From positions 1 through 27,441 of the forward strand of contig CANTFK010000906.1 of the NCBI GenBank assembly GCA_947646735.1: DNA of 27,441 bases. Direction: 5' to 3'. A model generated the notes under the pieces. That model did not search any database. It saw only the letters and a list, made by a program, of their open reading frames with translations, and had not been told where the DNA came from. The position numbers and the translations under genes were made by a program. Of the stretch, positions 9,100-18,753 are shown piece after piece (within the stretch, counting starts at the first letter, position 1; each line of letters opens with the position of its first letter). Origin of the DNA: Peronospora farinosa (taxonomy: Eukaryota; Oomycota; Peronosporomycetes; Peronosporales; Peronosporaceae).

Positions 9100-9134
9100 A
9101 GGAAGGACTACAAAGTGCTACCAGGTGTAACGAG
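8683..9134 (-). other. Inverted segment: LTR tip, PBS and gag N-half (E1)
   Basis: Turning this segment round would place, in order, the LTR tip CTCGTTACA, two bases, TGGTAGCAC (PBS), the gag ATG and the first half of Gag, then the rest of gag from 9135. In its present state the gag halves face each other on opposite strands. About 6 bases at the LTR junction and perhaps 9-12 at the gag junction seem lost. Confidence 0.85.
9115..9123 (-). promoter_or_regulatory. Displaced primer-binding site (E1)
   Basis: On the minus strand this reads TGGTAGCAC, two bases after TTACA. It would pair with a tRNA ending GUGCUACCA, which fits eukaryotic initiator tRNA-Met ends (GCUACCA). H has the same site at 26808-26816. 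The inversion leaves it in the wrong orientation and away from the LTR. Confidence 0.7.
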
Positions 9135-9726
9135 TGGGCCCTTAGTAAGCTCGGTGTGGACGAGCACGCATTCGTCACCTTGGATACCATCCAGGACGAT
9201 CTCCGTCTTGCTTTCGAGCCACCACAAGAGGAGAAACTGGTGCGATCAAGATTCCTGTCGATGCGACAGGGTAAAATGGCGATGCGCGACTACGTGCAGA
9301 TGGATAGGCATCTGGCGTCGTGTATTATCATGCACCCATGGTCATGTACACGCAGGTGAATGTCTTTGTGAATGGTATGCGTGAGGGGCAGACCCGCTTA
9401 TCGCTGGAGCGCGCCGAGCCTGCCACATTGGAGGAGGCATTTGCCATCGCACTCCGTGAAGACTTTAGGGTCACAAAGGCATATGCCAAACCCTCGGTCG
9501 TCAGCGTTCCCCGGCCTTCTGGTCCATAACCTATGGAGATCGACGTGTCTTTCATCATAAAGGTGACGCTCGCACCGGGCGTCAAATGGTTTGCTTTCGT
9601 TGTCGCAAGCCAGGACATCGCGCGGCAGAGTGCCGTGCGCCAGCCCCATTATCGGTGCAAGTATTGGACGCCCATCATGAGGATGCTGTACCGGCCGCAC
9701 GTCCAAAAAACGGTCGGGACCTGTAG
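9135..9726 (+). pseudogene. E1 Gag C-terminal half with zinc knuckle
   Basis: Coding starts at [17 protein letters not shown] and includes the capsid segment [20 protein letters not shown], then [15 protein letters not shown] and [18 protein letters not shown] one-base loss near 9340 shifts the frame, a TAA at 9527 interrupts before PMEIDVS, and a further shift leads to CFRCRKPGHRAAEC at 9592-9633, a CX2CX4HX4C knuckle for RNA binding. The frame ends at TAG 9724-9726. At least three lesions make it non-functional. Confidence 0.85.
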
Positions 9727-9770
9727 GTGCAGGGCGCCCTACTGGTTGGAACGGAGGTCCGGGTCCCCCG

Positions 9771-11005
9771 GTGGCAGCCCAATCTTCCAGTCCTCCTGCG
9801 CTACGCGCACGGTTAAATGCCACCACTACGAGTGGTGATTCACGTCTGATTATTGTCAGTTTACATGTCGCCGGCGTCCGGCGATCTCTGCGAGCACTCC
9901 TGGACTCAGAAGCAACAAATAATTTCTTTCGTGAATCTTGTTTATCGATGCTGCCTCCCAGCATTCAGGTCCGTGAGGACCTGGCCAAGTCGTCGTCAAG
10001 TTGGCTGACGAGAAACCACACCTCGTATCGCGGCGCGAAGTGTCGTTGACGTACACGTTTGATGGCTTTCGCAGTAATGATGGTTTCTTGGTAATCGCAA
10101 TGAATTATGCATTCGATTGCATACTGGGCATGCCATGGTTGGCACGTTATAAGCACCAGATCGACTGGTTAGCCAGATCAGTGAGACGTCGACGCAAGTT
10201 CGATGTCAGTGAAGTGTTTACACATCTCTTGGTATCTCCAAGTGACTGGCCGAACGTCACAGTCGTGGATCGTAATTCCACGACGCTGGCGGTGCACAGA
10301 GTGAGTGATGGACCTCTCTGCACTGCTTGTGCTGTTCTTCGAGACACAAGTGACAGTGACTCCTCGCTACAGAGCGAAGAGGACGACGCGGTCGAACAGG
10401 GGTTCCCGCGCGTCTTTATTGCGGTTGAACAGGGGTTCCCGCACGAGAATGCAGTGGTTGAACCGGGGTTCCCATCTGCACCTATAGTGGTCGAGCAGGG
10501 GCTCCCACAAGGGCATTGTGACGACGAGCAAGAGCTCGCTAGCGAGTGTGACGTGGACGGACAGGAGTCCCCACGCGAGAGCATGATGGTCGAACCGGGG
10601 TTCCCATCATCACCCACTGTGGTCAAACCGAGTTTCTTACATGGGCATATTGTGGTCGAGCAGGGGCTCCCACACGAGTACAACGTGGACGGACAGGAGT
10701 CCCCACGCGAGAGCATGATGGTCGAACCGGGGTTCCCATCATCACCCACTGTGGTCGAACCGAGGTTCCCACATGGGCAAATTGTGGTTGAGAAGAAGCT
10801 CCCACGCGGGTTTATGGCGGCCGAGCAGGAGCTCCCGCATCAAGTGTCGACGGTCGAGTTTGGGGTACTCCCGTCCAGTGTTTCCGGCATCTTGGATGAA
10901 GACATCCAGTGCCTAGAGGGGGTGATGGTTTATCACCTGACTGCGGTTCGCCAGCTTCGAGTAGTGACTCGAAGCACGATGGGGACAACAGCACCGAGAA
11001 TTTAG
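9771..11005 (+). pseudogene. E1 protease and repeat linker, inactivated
   Basis: A retropepsin-like domain begins near 9771. The catalytic triplet that reads DSG in E2 is DSE here (codons 9903-9911, GGA to GAA), which should destroy activity. A one-base deletion near 9978 shifts the frame; coding resumes from about 10001 with [19 protein letters not shown], the second conserved protease block. From about 10390 to 10830 comes an imperfect tandem repeat with VEQGFP or VEPGFP heads about every 15 residues. The frame ends at 11005, overlapping the RT frame. Confidence 0.85.
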
Positions 11006-13701
11006 CGTTGGAATGTGTCCACGCTATCGTGTACGTGGAAGGGAGTCCACAAAGGCGCCAATATATCGAGGTCGAGAGTCCTCCTCGTAATGCGTCTTCC
11101 ATTACAAGTCTTCCAGGGCTTTCCTGGAAGCATTTCCTACGTGAACTTAAGGGAGGCACTGTGGAACAAGTGTGTCTAATCACCAACGAGGTGGTTACCG
11201 TGGCAAACGAGGAGCATATGGCGCGTCCTCAAAGCGCTGAGCCGAAGTCTGCGCGTGAAGAAAGGTTTGCATCACAGTCATGGGAGGCCCTGCGAGAGTC
11301 TGGTAACCCCGTCTACGACATTGCTCGTGAGTATGCAGACGTGTTCCCGGACAAGATCCCGGCTGGACTTCCTGCGGACCGCGGTGTTCGGCACGAGATT
11401 GATCTCGTGCCAGGGTCGAAGTATTGTGTGACACGGCAGTGGCCGTTGCCTCGAGATCAAGTCGAAGCTATTGACGCATTCTTTGAAGGCCGCCGCAAGG
11501 CGGGTCATGTGCGGGAGAGTATCTCACCACATTCGAGTCCAACCTTTTGCGTGAAGAAGGCTACGGGAGGCTGGCGGATAGTGCATGCGTTGAATAAGTC
11601 GAATGATGACACTATTTCTGCGCAAACGCCTATTCACAGGAAGGACATGGTGCTGAATTCCATGTCAGGTAGTGTCATCTTCAGTGCCATCGACTTGACC
11701 GATGGCTTTTACCAGATTCTGATGCGACCGAGTGATATCCCACTCACCGCGGTGAGCACCCCAAGTGGCATGTCATGGGAGTGGCTGGTAATGCCACAAG
11801 GGTTGAAGAACGCTCCGGCCACTTTTAATCGCATGGTGTCTCAAGTGTTGAGACCTCTTCGGAACTTTGCCCCAAGTTATTTTGACGATATTTTCGTCCA
11901 CAGTCGCGCCGAGGGCAACCTCAACGATGTCCAAGTTCACCTTCAACACCTGAAGCAAGTGTTTCAAGTTATGCGGGACAACAAGTTGTACGCGAATCTC
12001 AAGAAGTGTGTCTTTTGTGCACCGGAGATTCCGGTGTTAGGTTGCTATGTGAGTAAATCGTGAGTTCGAGCTGATTCAGAGAAGGTGTCGTCCATCTGTT
12101 CTTGGCCCACGCCCAAGAACCCTACGGAGTTGCGCCAGTGGCTCGGCTTGGCTAATTATTTGCACAAGTATGCGAAGGATTATGCTGGTTCTATCCAGCC
12201 TTTGTCGTCACTCTTGAAGAAAGACGCCACGTGGTTGTGGCGTCCCGAGCATCAAGCAGCCTTCGAAGCAGTAAAGAAGAGCCTGGCGTCAGCGCCAGTC
12301 CTAGTACTACCAGACGACTCCAATCCGTTCCACGTGGTTTGCGATGCTAGTGATTTTGAAATCGGTTGTGCCCTCATGCAATTTGATGATGAGGGCCATG
12401 AACGAGTCGTGAGTTATCAGTCGAGACAGATGAAGCCAGCTGAGAAGAGCTATCCACTTCACGACAAGGAGTTATTAGCGATGCGCTATGCACTCATCAA
12501 GTTTCGCGTGCATCTCCTTGGTGGACGTACATTTGCTTTGTACTCCGATCATACATCGCTGCGCACAGCGATGAAGAGCCCACACCTGTCCCAAAGGATG
12601 GCACGATGGCTCTCATTCTTCTCTGAGTACAACTTCGTCGTGCATTACAAGCCCGGCAAGACTAATATTCTCGCTGACGCGTTGTCACGACGTCCCGACT
12701 ACGATCCTCGGACTGCTCTGAGTCGTCAGGCGACTGATGACGAGGACGATGATGACCGATGTGCGATGTGCGTATCGCTGAACCTAACTCGGGTTACACC
12801 CGAGCCGTGTTTATTTGATGAGATCGTCGCAGCGTATAAGGGAGATTCAGATTATGCAGACATTATCTAGTATCTGCGTGCTCCCAGCGATGCTGCACTG
12901 GGAGCATTATCCCGTACCAAGCGCGACCATATTCATCGATACAGTTTAGATGGCGATTTGCTTCTGTATAGCATCGACCAATTCGATGCTCCTCGCACGG
13001 TGATTGCCAATGACATGGATATGCGTGCAAGAATCATCCACGAGTATCACGATGCTCCTTCTGGCGGCCATTTAGGCCGCGAAAAGACTTTCGCGGCTGT
13101 GTCTCGAGACTTCTTCTGGCCCCGCATGTATAAGTGGGTACGCAACTGGATCCGAACGTGCGAAATATGCCAGCGTGTGAAGCCATCTCCATCGTCACAG
13201 GCTCCCTTGCGATCGTTGCCAATTGCAGCAGAGGCCTGGAGATCAGTTTCGATGGACTTTATCTTCGGGCTTGCGCCCGATAGCCAAGCTCGAACGGGCA
13301 TCTTGGTCTTTGTTGACAGATTCAGCAAGATGACACATCTCGTGCCTGTTCACGCTAAGGTCACCGCGGCAGAGACCGCGGCGCACTTCATCGACGCTGT
13401 GTTCCGTCATCATGGCCTTCCAGAAAACATTGTTTCGGACCGTGATCCGCGATTTACGTCCGCATTTTGGACGTCACTTTTCGAGCTCCTCGAGACAAAA
13501 CTGCTGATGTCGACTGCGGCCCATCCGGAAACGGATGGGCAGACCAAGCGCGTGAGCCGGGTCCTCGAAGATGTTCTTCGAAGTTATGCTACGTCATTTA
13601 CAAGTTGGAGTGCATTTTTATCACTCGCTGAGTTCGCACTCAACAAAGCCGTACACGCGTCAACATATTTGACGCCATTTTTTGTGAACTCGGCTCGTTA
13701 A
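10909..13701 (+). pseudogene. E1 RT, RNase H and integrase, with stops
   Basis: A single frame carries RT ([33 protein letters not shown] near 11878-11904), RNase H ([33 protein letters not shown]) and integrase ([39 protein letters not shown]). TGA at 12061-12063 and TAG at 12868-12870 interrupt it where E2 has GGA and GAG. A TAA ends it at 13701 inside NSAR, where E2 has CAC. The catalytic Glu of DD35E is Lys (QTKRVSR instead of QTERVNR). RNase H also has Ala-to-Glu in its first block. Confidence 0.92.
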
Positions 13702-13705
13702 CTTC

Positions 13706-15162
13706 GTGTTCCTACTGTCCTGGCCGTGGGGCGACCCACAACACCTAGTGGCTCCACTCTGGGGGGGGGGGGGTAAAGGTGATAAACAAGGATCGAGTGC
13801 AGCTCACGGTATTTTGAGCGCGAATGTAGTAGCCCGATCCAAGGCAAAGACGGCTACTTTGACGCCACCAGACGTGGCGTCCCCATTAGATCGATGAACT
13901 GCGCAGACATTTATTGACCCGTCTTCGGGTAAGCGTTCACCTACTGCCAACTACGCGCCGATTGAGTCGGCGCGGCCAATTGATGACATGGCTGTGTCGG
14001 AATTTATACTCCAACGTCAAGCCATCACCCGGTTTGTACGCGACGCACTACAATCTGCGGTAGACCAACAGAAGGAGAACGCTGACAAACATGGCATAAT
14101 TAACATGAGCAAGTTTGAGAAAGGTGACCGTGTATTATTATCGACGGAAGGTTTAAGGGATTCTGCGGTCACTAATCTGGGAGCGAGTAAACTCGCGCCA
14201 CGCTTCATCGGTCCATTCAAGGTTCTGAAGGCAATTGGCGACGCTTATACACTCGACGTCCCCTCTTCACTGCGACTCCACCCGACATTCTATGTCGGGC
14301 GGCTGAAGGAATATAGTCCGGCTACGCCTCACGGTTTGGCTCCGACGCCGGCTTCAGGGGTCGTAAGTCGAACGGCCTTCCCGTCGTGCTCGACGCGCCG
14401 ATGACATGGGGCGGGGCCTCGATCCCTTCTGAACCTGACCAAGCATCTGGCGCTCCAGAATCCTTATCCGCTCGAGCAGTTCACGGTTCGACTGTCGGGT
14501 CTCACTCGAAGTCTTCTCCGCCTGGGCAGCACGTTCACTGGCAGCCTCAGCCTCCAGCCGAGCATCGGCAGCTATATTCACGGCCTGATCAACATCGTCC
14601 TGAGCAACCAGGACGCCAGCTCTACCACCGCGAGAGCCCTCCTCCGCTTGTTGATGCGGAGGGACATGTGCGCTGGATTGTAGACCGCATTGTGGGTCAC
14701 GAGGACCCTCCACAACCATTACTGCAGTCGGCTCATGAGAAGTGCGTGGTTCCGTCCGTGCGCAGGCACCGAGTACGTTGGCTTGGATTCCCTCCCGAGC
14801 AAGATACATGGGAACCACGTTCCTCGCTCCTTCGTGACGTTCCATATGTGGTTCTGTCGTATGAAGCCACGAAGCCGGGCTATTCCAAGGCGGGCGAGCA
14901 CGCGAACGCTCTCGTGACAAACGAGAGCGGTAAGGAGATCCACGTCGTCGGGAACGAGAACGATGACGCGAACGAGAACGATGTCGTGAACGAGAACGAT
15001 GCCGTGAACGAGAACGTCGTGGTGAATACATATCACGATTGCGAGGCGGGAATTGCGCAGCAGGACGGGCAGGCGAACGTGTCGCTGCCCTGCGCTGATG
15101 ATTCCGCGGAGATTGACTCCGCTGTCGCGAGTGGTGCTGCCAGCGAGGCGCACCACGAATAA
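13706..15162 (+). pseudogene. E1 integrase C-terminus and chromodomain
   Basis: After a run of 13 G (13761-13773), coding reads KGDKQGSS and continues to TGA at 13895-13897 (E2 has TGG), then DDMAVSEFILQRQAITRFVRD, KGDRVLLSTEGL, FIGPFKVLKAIGDAYTLD and HPTFYVGRLKEY, a GPY/F-type domain. A one-base loss near 14361 shifts the frame; coding resumes from about 14386 with a P/H/Q-rich linker, then a chromodomain (RWIVDRIVGHEDPPQ to WEPRSSLLRDVPYVVLSYE) at about 14660-14865. The tail has four NEND hexapeptides. Chromodomains direct integration to marked chromatin in known chromoviruses. Confidence 0.88.
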
Positions 15163-15748
15163 CTGCGCTTCTCCGTTCGCTCAGACTTCGCTCATACTTT
15201 GCAATCCAACTTCGTTCGCGATCACTGAGTGGAGACTCAGCGATGTGTCGTCGCCATTCGTCATGAGTTGGGCGTGGAGCCAAGTAACAAGATTGGCATC
15301 CTTCATTGACATGGACGAAGCAGAGACGGTCCTCATTCCAAGCATCCTCACATACTCTTTCGCGTAGCGCGCCGATGGAGTGATCGGCGCGAAGCTCCTC
15401 TCGATTGGCGAGCCATAATTGGAAGCTGCTACCATCCTCGAGCATCCGATTCCAACGTTGGATGAAGGCACACCAAGAACTTTGTAGAGATTCATGCTCG
15501 ATTCCATCAAGACCTTTCCCGCGCAGTTTTCGAAATCGGCGGAAGTAGTCCCGCATCGTGTCCAGCGAGTCCGAAGCGTGAGCTCCGGACAAGTCGTCCA
15601 GTGACCAAGGTATGAGCTGCCGCGCCATGATGCTGGTTGTTGCACTCCCGCTGATGTTTCTTTGGGAGTGCTGCTGGATTGGGTGTTGGGTCTCCGGACA
15701 TTTCTTGTTCGTTTGTGAGCGACGGGTTTTCGACAGTTGAGCACTCAC
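14354..15748 (-). CDS. Antisense ORF of E1: novel domain, RS region, coiled coil
   Basis: The frame is open for 464 codons; a likely start is the methionine of MARQLIPWSL at 15628, giving 424 residues. Residues about 41-190 form a compact W/R/E-rich region (DYFRRFRKLRGKGLDGIEHE, WCAFIQRWNRMLEDGSSFQL, NEDRLCFVHVNEGCQSC) of no family I recognise. Residues about 225-290 are rich in RS and RH dipeptides (RSRSRH repeats). Residues about 382-438 look like a coiled coil (ARLEAEAASERAAQAEK, NRELLERIRILERQM). Codons 1-195 lie beyond the sense pol stop; the rest overlaps the chromodomain ORF antisense. E2 holds the same protein with mainly conservative changes. An N-terminal extension MTALTNREC from 15767 is in another frame through a one-base insertion near 15655. 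It may be expressed from the 3' LTR on the minus strand; that is inference. Confidence 0.6.
   Translation of the reverse strand: MSAQLSKTRRSQTNKKCPETQHPIQQHSQRNISGSATTSIMARQLIPWSLDDLSGAHASDSLDTMRDYFRRFRKLRGKGLDGIEHESLQSSWCAFIQRWNRMLEDGSSFQLWLANREELRADHSIGALRERVCEDAWNEDRLCFVHVNEGCQSCYLAPRPTHDEWRRHIAESPLSDRERSWIAKYERSLSERRSAVIRGAPRWQHHSRQRSQSPRNHQRRAATRSPARPAAQFPPRNRDMYSPRRSRSRHRSRSRHRSRSRHRSRSRRRGSPYRSRLSRERSRARPPWNSPASWLHTTEPHMERHEGARNVVPMYLAREGIQANVLGACARTEPRTSHEPTAVMVVEGPRDPQCGLQSSAHVPPHQQAEEGSRGGRAGVLVAQDDVDQAVNIAADARLEAEAASERAAQAEKTSSETRQSNRELLERIRILERQMLGQVQKGSRPRPMSSARRARREGRSTYDP
14952..15023. repeat. 18-bp tandem repeat, four units (E1)
   Basis: Four units of GAACGAGAACGATGNCGT encode NEND-type hexapeptides on the plus strand and RSRSRH hexapeptides on the minus strand. 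E2 has the same four units at 24611-24682. Confidence 0.85.
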
Positions 15749-15767
15749 GGTTGGTGAGTGCTGTCAT
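15163..15767 (-). other. E1 region between pol stop and PPT
   Basis: No plus-strand gene is supported in this 600-bp stretch. It holds the 5' part of the antisense ORF and a hairpin AGCACTCAC/GTGAGTGCT with loop GGTTG at 15740-15762, just inside the antisense start MTALTNREC. Confidence 0.6.
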
Positions 15768-15780
15768 GAGAAGGTGGTGA
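15768..15780 (+). promoter_or_regulatory. Polypurine tract of E1
   Basis: GAGAAGGTGGTGA abuts the 3' LTR at 15781, the position of a plus-strand primer. E2 has GAGAAGGGGGTGA, so E1's copy has one pyrimidine substitution. Confidence 0.75.
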
Positions 15781-16112
15781 TGTAATGGGCTACATTACAC
15801 ACATAGTATTAACCATCATATATGAAGGCAGGTGCTGGGCCCGAATAGCGGGCACAGCGTGGTAATTTATTATTGTTTTATTATTGGGCCTAAAGTCCCC
15901 AATATGGACCAATGATAAATCAACCTGAAATTGTGTGGTTCCCGAAAGGCGGGAACACTGTCGTATTTATTACGACTAAAATCTTCGTAATTAGTACGAA
16001 TCAAAACCAAAATAAAAATCAGAGTTAAATTTACTTAATACCTAATACTTGGGCTTGAGTCTTCCTCGAGCGCGCGTGTAAGCTAGTGACGATACGTTCT
16101 AGCCCCCTTACA
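15781..16112 (+). repeat. 3' LTR of E1
   Basis: This 332-bp LTR starts TGTAATGGGC and ends ACGTTCTAGCCCCCTTACA. It matches the 5' LTR of E1, apart from an approximately 10-base deletion near 15814 and a few substitutions, and keeps the outer 15 bases that the 5' LTR has lost. Confidence 0.93.
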
Positions 16113-16117
16113 GCTGA
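16113..16117 (+). repeat. Target site duplication GCTGA, right of E1
   Basis: This is identical to 8351-8355. Confidence 0.9.
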
Positions 16118-17862
16118 CGCATCACGTAAGCCACCACTCGGTTGAATGTTTCCGGAGCATTTTTCAACCTTTGTGGCATTACAAGCCACTCCCACAGCAT
16201 ACCGCTTGGGATGCTTACTGCCGTTTTGGCTACATCAGTATCTCTCATGAGAACTTGATAGTAGTCATCCTTCAGATCCAACGCGGAAAAGATAGTTGAC
16301 TTTCCCATGGAATTCAACAAAACATCTTCTCGCGGGATCGGCGTTTGAGCTGGAATGGTGGCCGTGTTCAGCTTATTATAAGCATGAACCACGCGCCATC
16401 CACCCGTGGCTTTACGCACACAGAAGGTCGGGCTGCAGTGAGGCGACTTGTTCTCACGTACATGTTCCGCCTTGGCTCGCTTGTCGAAGAAATCATCGAT
16501 GTAATCGACTTGTTTCTTCGGCAACGACCATTGCCTGGTCACACAATACTTGGTGCCAGGCTCCAGGTCAATCTCGTGCATGATGCCCCTATCGGCCGGT
16601 AGGCGGCTCGGCACTTCTGCTGGAAACACATCACGGTGTTTCTACAGAACATCATAGAACGGGCTGTCCTTCAAGACTTCCCAGCCTTGAAAAGAAAACC
16701 GTTTCTTCTTGTCGGTTTCCAAGACGCTCTTGTCCATTGTGGACGATGAGCAACAGTCCACCATGTTCTCGTCTGGAACTGGTGCGACTATCTCGTGGAT
16801 CTTTCCTTTCTTTAGTTCGGACAGTATCAGATCCCACGTCATCTCCTAGAGATTTGCTATCTCCTCGGCAGATGCCAAGACAAGTTGGAGCACCTCAACA
16901 GAGGATGCCTCCGGCATTTTGTCTTCGACGGCCTCGAACAACTCGTTCGTAGGTCCGTCCTCTTGGACCGAGACTGATCCAAGGGTCACTCGTTTCGACG
17001 TGCTCTTGATCGTCTTAATACGTCTGGTGCTCGTTCTTCGAGTCACCACGACCTTTGACCTGGAAGAAGGTGTCGTTGCTATCTCAGCTAACGCACTCCT
17101 TCCAACCGCACCAGGCTCTTGGCTCTGTGCCGGTTCTTGTGGCGCTTGACTTCCTGTCAGCCCACCATCAACTGCCACAGGCTCTCGGCTCTGTGCAGGA
17201 CTATTGGACGCATGACTACCTGTCATCGCCCCATTCACTACACCAGTCTTTTCGACCTGGGTAGGAATATGTGTCACCTGGCTTTCCGCCAGTGCACTTC
17301 CAACTACACCACTCCTTTCGAGCTGGGTAGTTTCTGGTGTCGATTGACATACCGTCATCGCACCCTCGACTGTGTTGGACACATTTTCATCAACCACATA
17401 AGCCTCTCGCAAAAGCACATCCTTTCCGGTGTCTTGCGTAGAGCTAGCGACTGTGCGTGTACTCCAGTCAATCCATGGTTGGTGTTTAGCCAACCAAGGC
17501 ATGCCTAGGATGAGGTCATACGGACTCTCCATACCTAGCACTGTGAACTTCTCTTTACAAGAGAAGTCACTGAAACTGAAGGCGAGTTCAACTTGAACTC
17601 CCTCCGATTTAACGAGCGCGCCGTTCGCTAAACGAACGATCGCCTCTTCTCCCTTGCCATCCTGGCAAAGCGACTCATAACTCGCCGGTCTCTTTTTCAG
17701 AGCCGCGAGTTTCACAAAGTTTTGTGATGCACCCGAATCCACGAGAAGGGTCATCACTTGGTCATAGCCTCGTACTCGAGCGCTATAGACCAAAAGGGTT
17801 GAGGTCCGACCTTTCGGAATCTCAGGGACTATGCTACCCATTTGTTCGATCACTCTAAACAT
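16113..17862 (-). pseudogene. H protease and RT N-terminal part
   Basis: Reading down from MFRVIEQMGS at 17862, a retropepsin-like domain has DSGASQNF at residues 42-49 and [21 protein letters not shown] linker follows with imperfect repeats (QSREPVAVDGGLTGSQAP and relatives). RT has [36 protein letters not shown] and LKNAPETFNRVV. The frame is continuous but carries TAG at 16848-16846 and at 16644-16642. It stops at E1's insertion point and resumes at 8355. The start lies 41 bases beyond the gag stop, in another frame, so Pol was probably made by frameshifting or reinitiation. Confidence 0.88.
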
Positions 17863-17903
17863 AGGGGTAGCGTCAGAGTCCGCGACAGTAGGGCATCCCG
17901 CCC

Positions 17904-18008
17904 CTACTGCGCTCCCGCATTTCCCGACCCATCTTGGGCAGGTGCTGAACCCGTGCGTCGTGCACGCTGGTTTTTCGCACCTCCCTTCGGGTTGGGTGAC
18001 CTTTTGCT
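17904..18008 (-). pseudogene. H Gag C-terminal tail
   Basis: After removal of E2, the gag frame continues in phase from 25782 to 18008, reading SKRSPNPKGGAKNQRARRTG and more, to a TAG at 17906-17904. The tail is basic, as expected next to a nucleocapsid domain. Confidence 0.8.
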
Positions 18009-18013
18009 GGCTG
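18009..18013 (+). repeat. Target site duplication GGCTG, left of E2
   Basis: GGCTG is repeated at 25782-25786, outside the other end of E2. Confidence 0.9.
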
Positions 18014-18336
18014 TGTAATGGGCTACATTACATAGTATTAATATGAATAAACAATTACATATGTAGGCAGGTGCTGGGCCCGAATAGCGGGCACAGCGTG
18101 GTAATTTATTATTGTTTTATTATTGGGCCTAAAGTCCCCAATATGGACCAATGATAAATCAACCTGAAATTGTGTGGTTCCCGAAAGGCGGGAACACTGT
18201 CGTATTTATTACGACTAAAATCTTCGTAATTAGTACGAATCAAAACCAAAATAAAAATCAGAGTTAAATTTACTTAATACCTAATACTTGGGCTTGAGTC
18301 TTCCTCGAGCGCGCGTGTAAGCTAGTGACGGTACGT
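18014..18336 (+). repeat. 5' LTR of E2 (inner end displaced)
   Basis: It matches the E2 3' LTR until GGTACGT at 18336. The last 15 bases are missing at the same point as in E1. Confidence 0.9.
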
Positions 18337-18753
18337 CCCGGTGAGGCGGGAAAGAAGAAAGTTGACCTTCGCCTGGGGAGCCTCAAGAAGTCTCGACGCG
18401 ATGGCGATATCAACTTCTCGGAACCACCGATTCAGCGACAACCGGTCCTTACCTTCTCCAGAGTAGGAGGAGAATTCCATCTTCACGGCCTCATTACGTG
18501 AAGGGCGCGAGGGAGTTAAGCCTCGCCGGTTGGATTCGGCGAGCTCGCGTGCCATAAACTCATGTATGGCGAGACGTTGCGCGTCAGGGGTCGCTGATCT
18601 CATCAGCGACGCGACGAATGCCTCTCCCGATATCGCCGCGAGGCGATTAAGGGCATCCCACTCAACACCAGTAAGATGGGGGAAGGTCGTGTGCTCCAGA
18701 AATAGATCTGGAGCGTCATAGTACGACGATTCGCTCATCCCAAACTCGGGCAT
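18322..18753 (-). pseudogene. E2 Gag N-terminal half, inverted
   Basis: This is a 143-residue frame differing from E1's at two residues that I can see (NWRG/NRRG and EVNIA/EVDIA). It lies opposite to the rest of gag and ends in LTR sequence. The intact frame in both copies suggests the inversion is recent relative to other damage. Confidence 0.85.

Larger units (their letters stand above)
8356..16112 (+). mobile_element. Ty3/Gypsy chromovirus E, copy E1
   Basis: The 7757-bp insertion starts TGTAATGGGC and ends CCCCTTACA, flanked by GCTGA duplications inside H's RT. Its order is 5' LTR, inverted gag-N segment, gag-C, protease, RT, RNase H, integrase, chromodomain, antisense ORF, PPT, 3' LTR. 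It is near-identical to E2. It is defective: a protease DSG-to-DSE change, stops in RT/RNase H and integrase, and an integrase Glu-to-Lys change. The two LTRs share features not seen in E2's LTRs (CACACATAGT), so E1 is an independent insertion. Confidence 0.93.

Noticed and set aside
10147..10749. 200-residue minus-strand frame opposite the E1 protease linker (and its E2 counterpart 19802-20413)
   Set aside because: It is the shadow of the VEQGFP repeat on the other strand ([12 protein letters not shown] peptides). Unlike the 3' antisense ORF it lies wholly inside a sense frame and shows no domain.
15163..15780. Envelope gene between pol and the 3' LTR
   Set aside because: No plus-strand frame of useful length, signal peptide or membrane segment is present; the space holds the antisense ORF.
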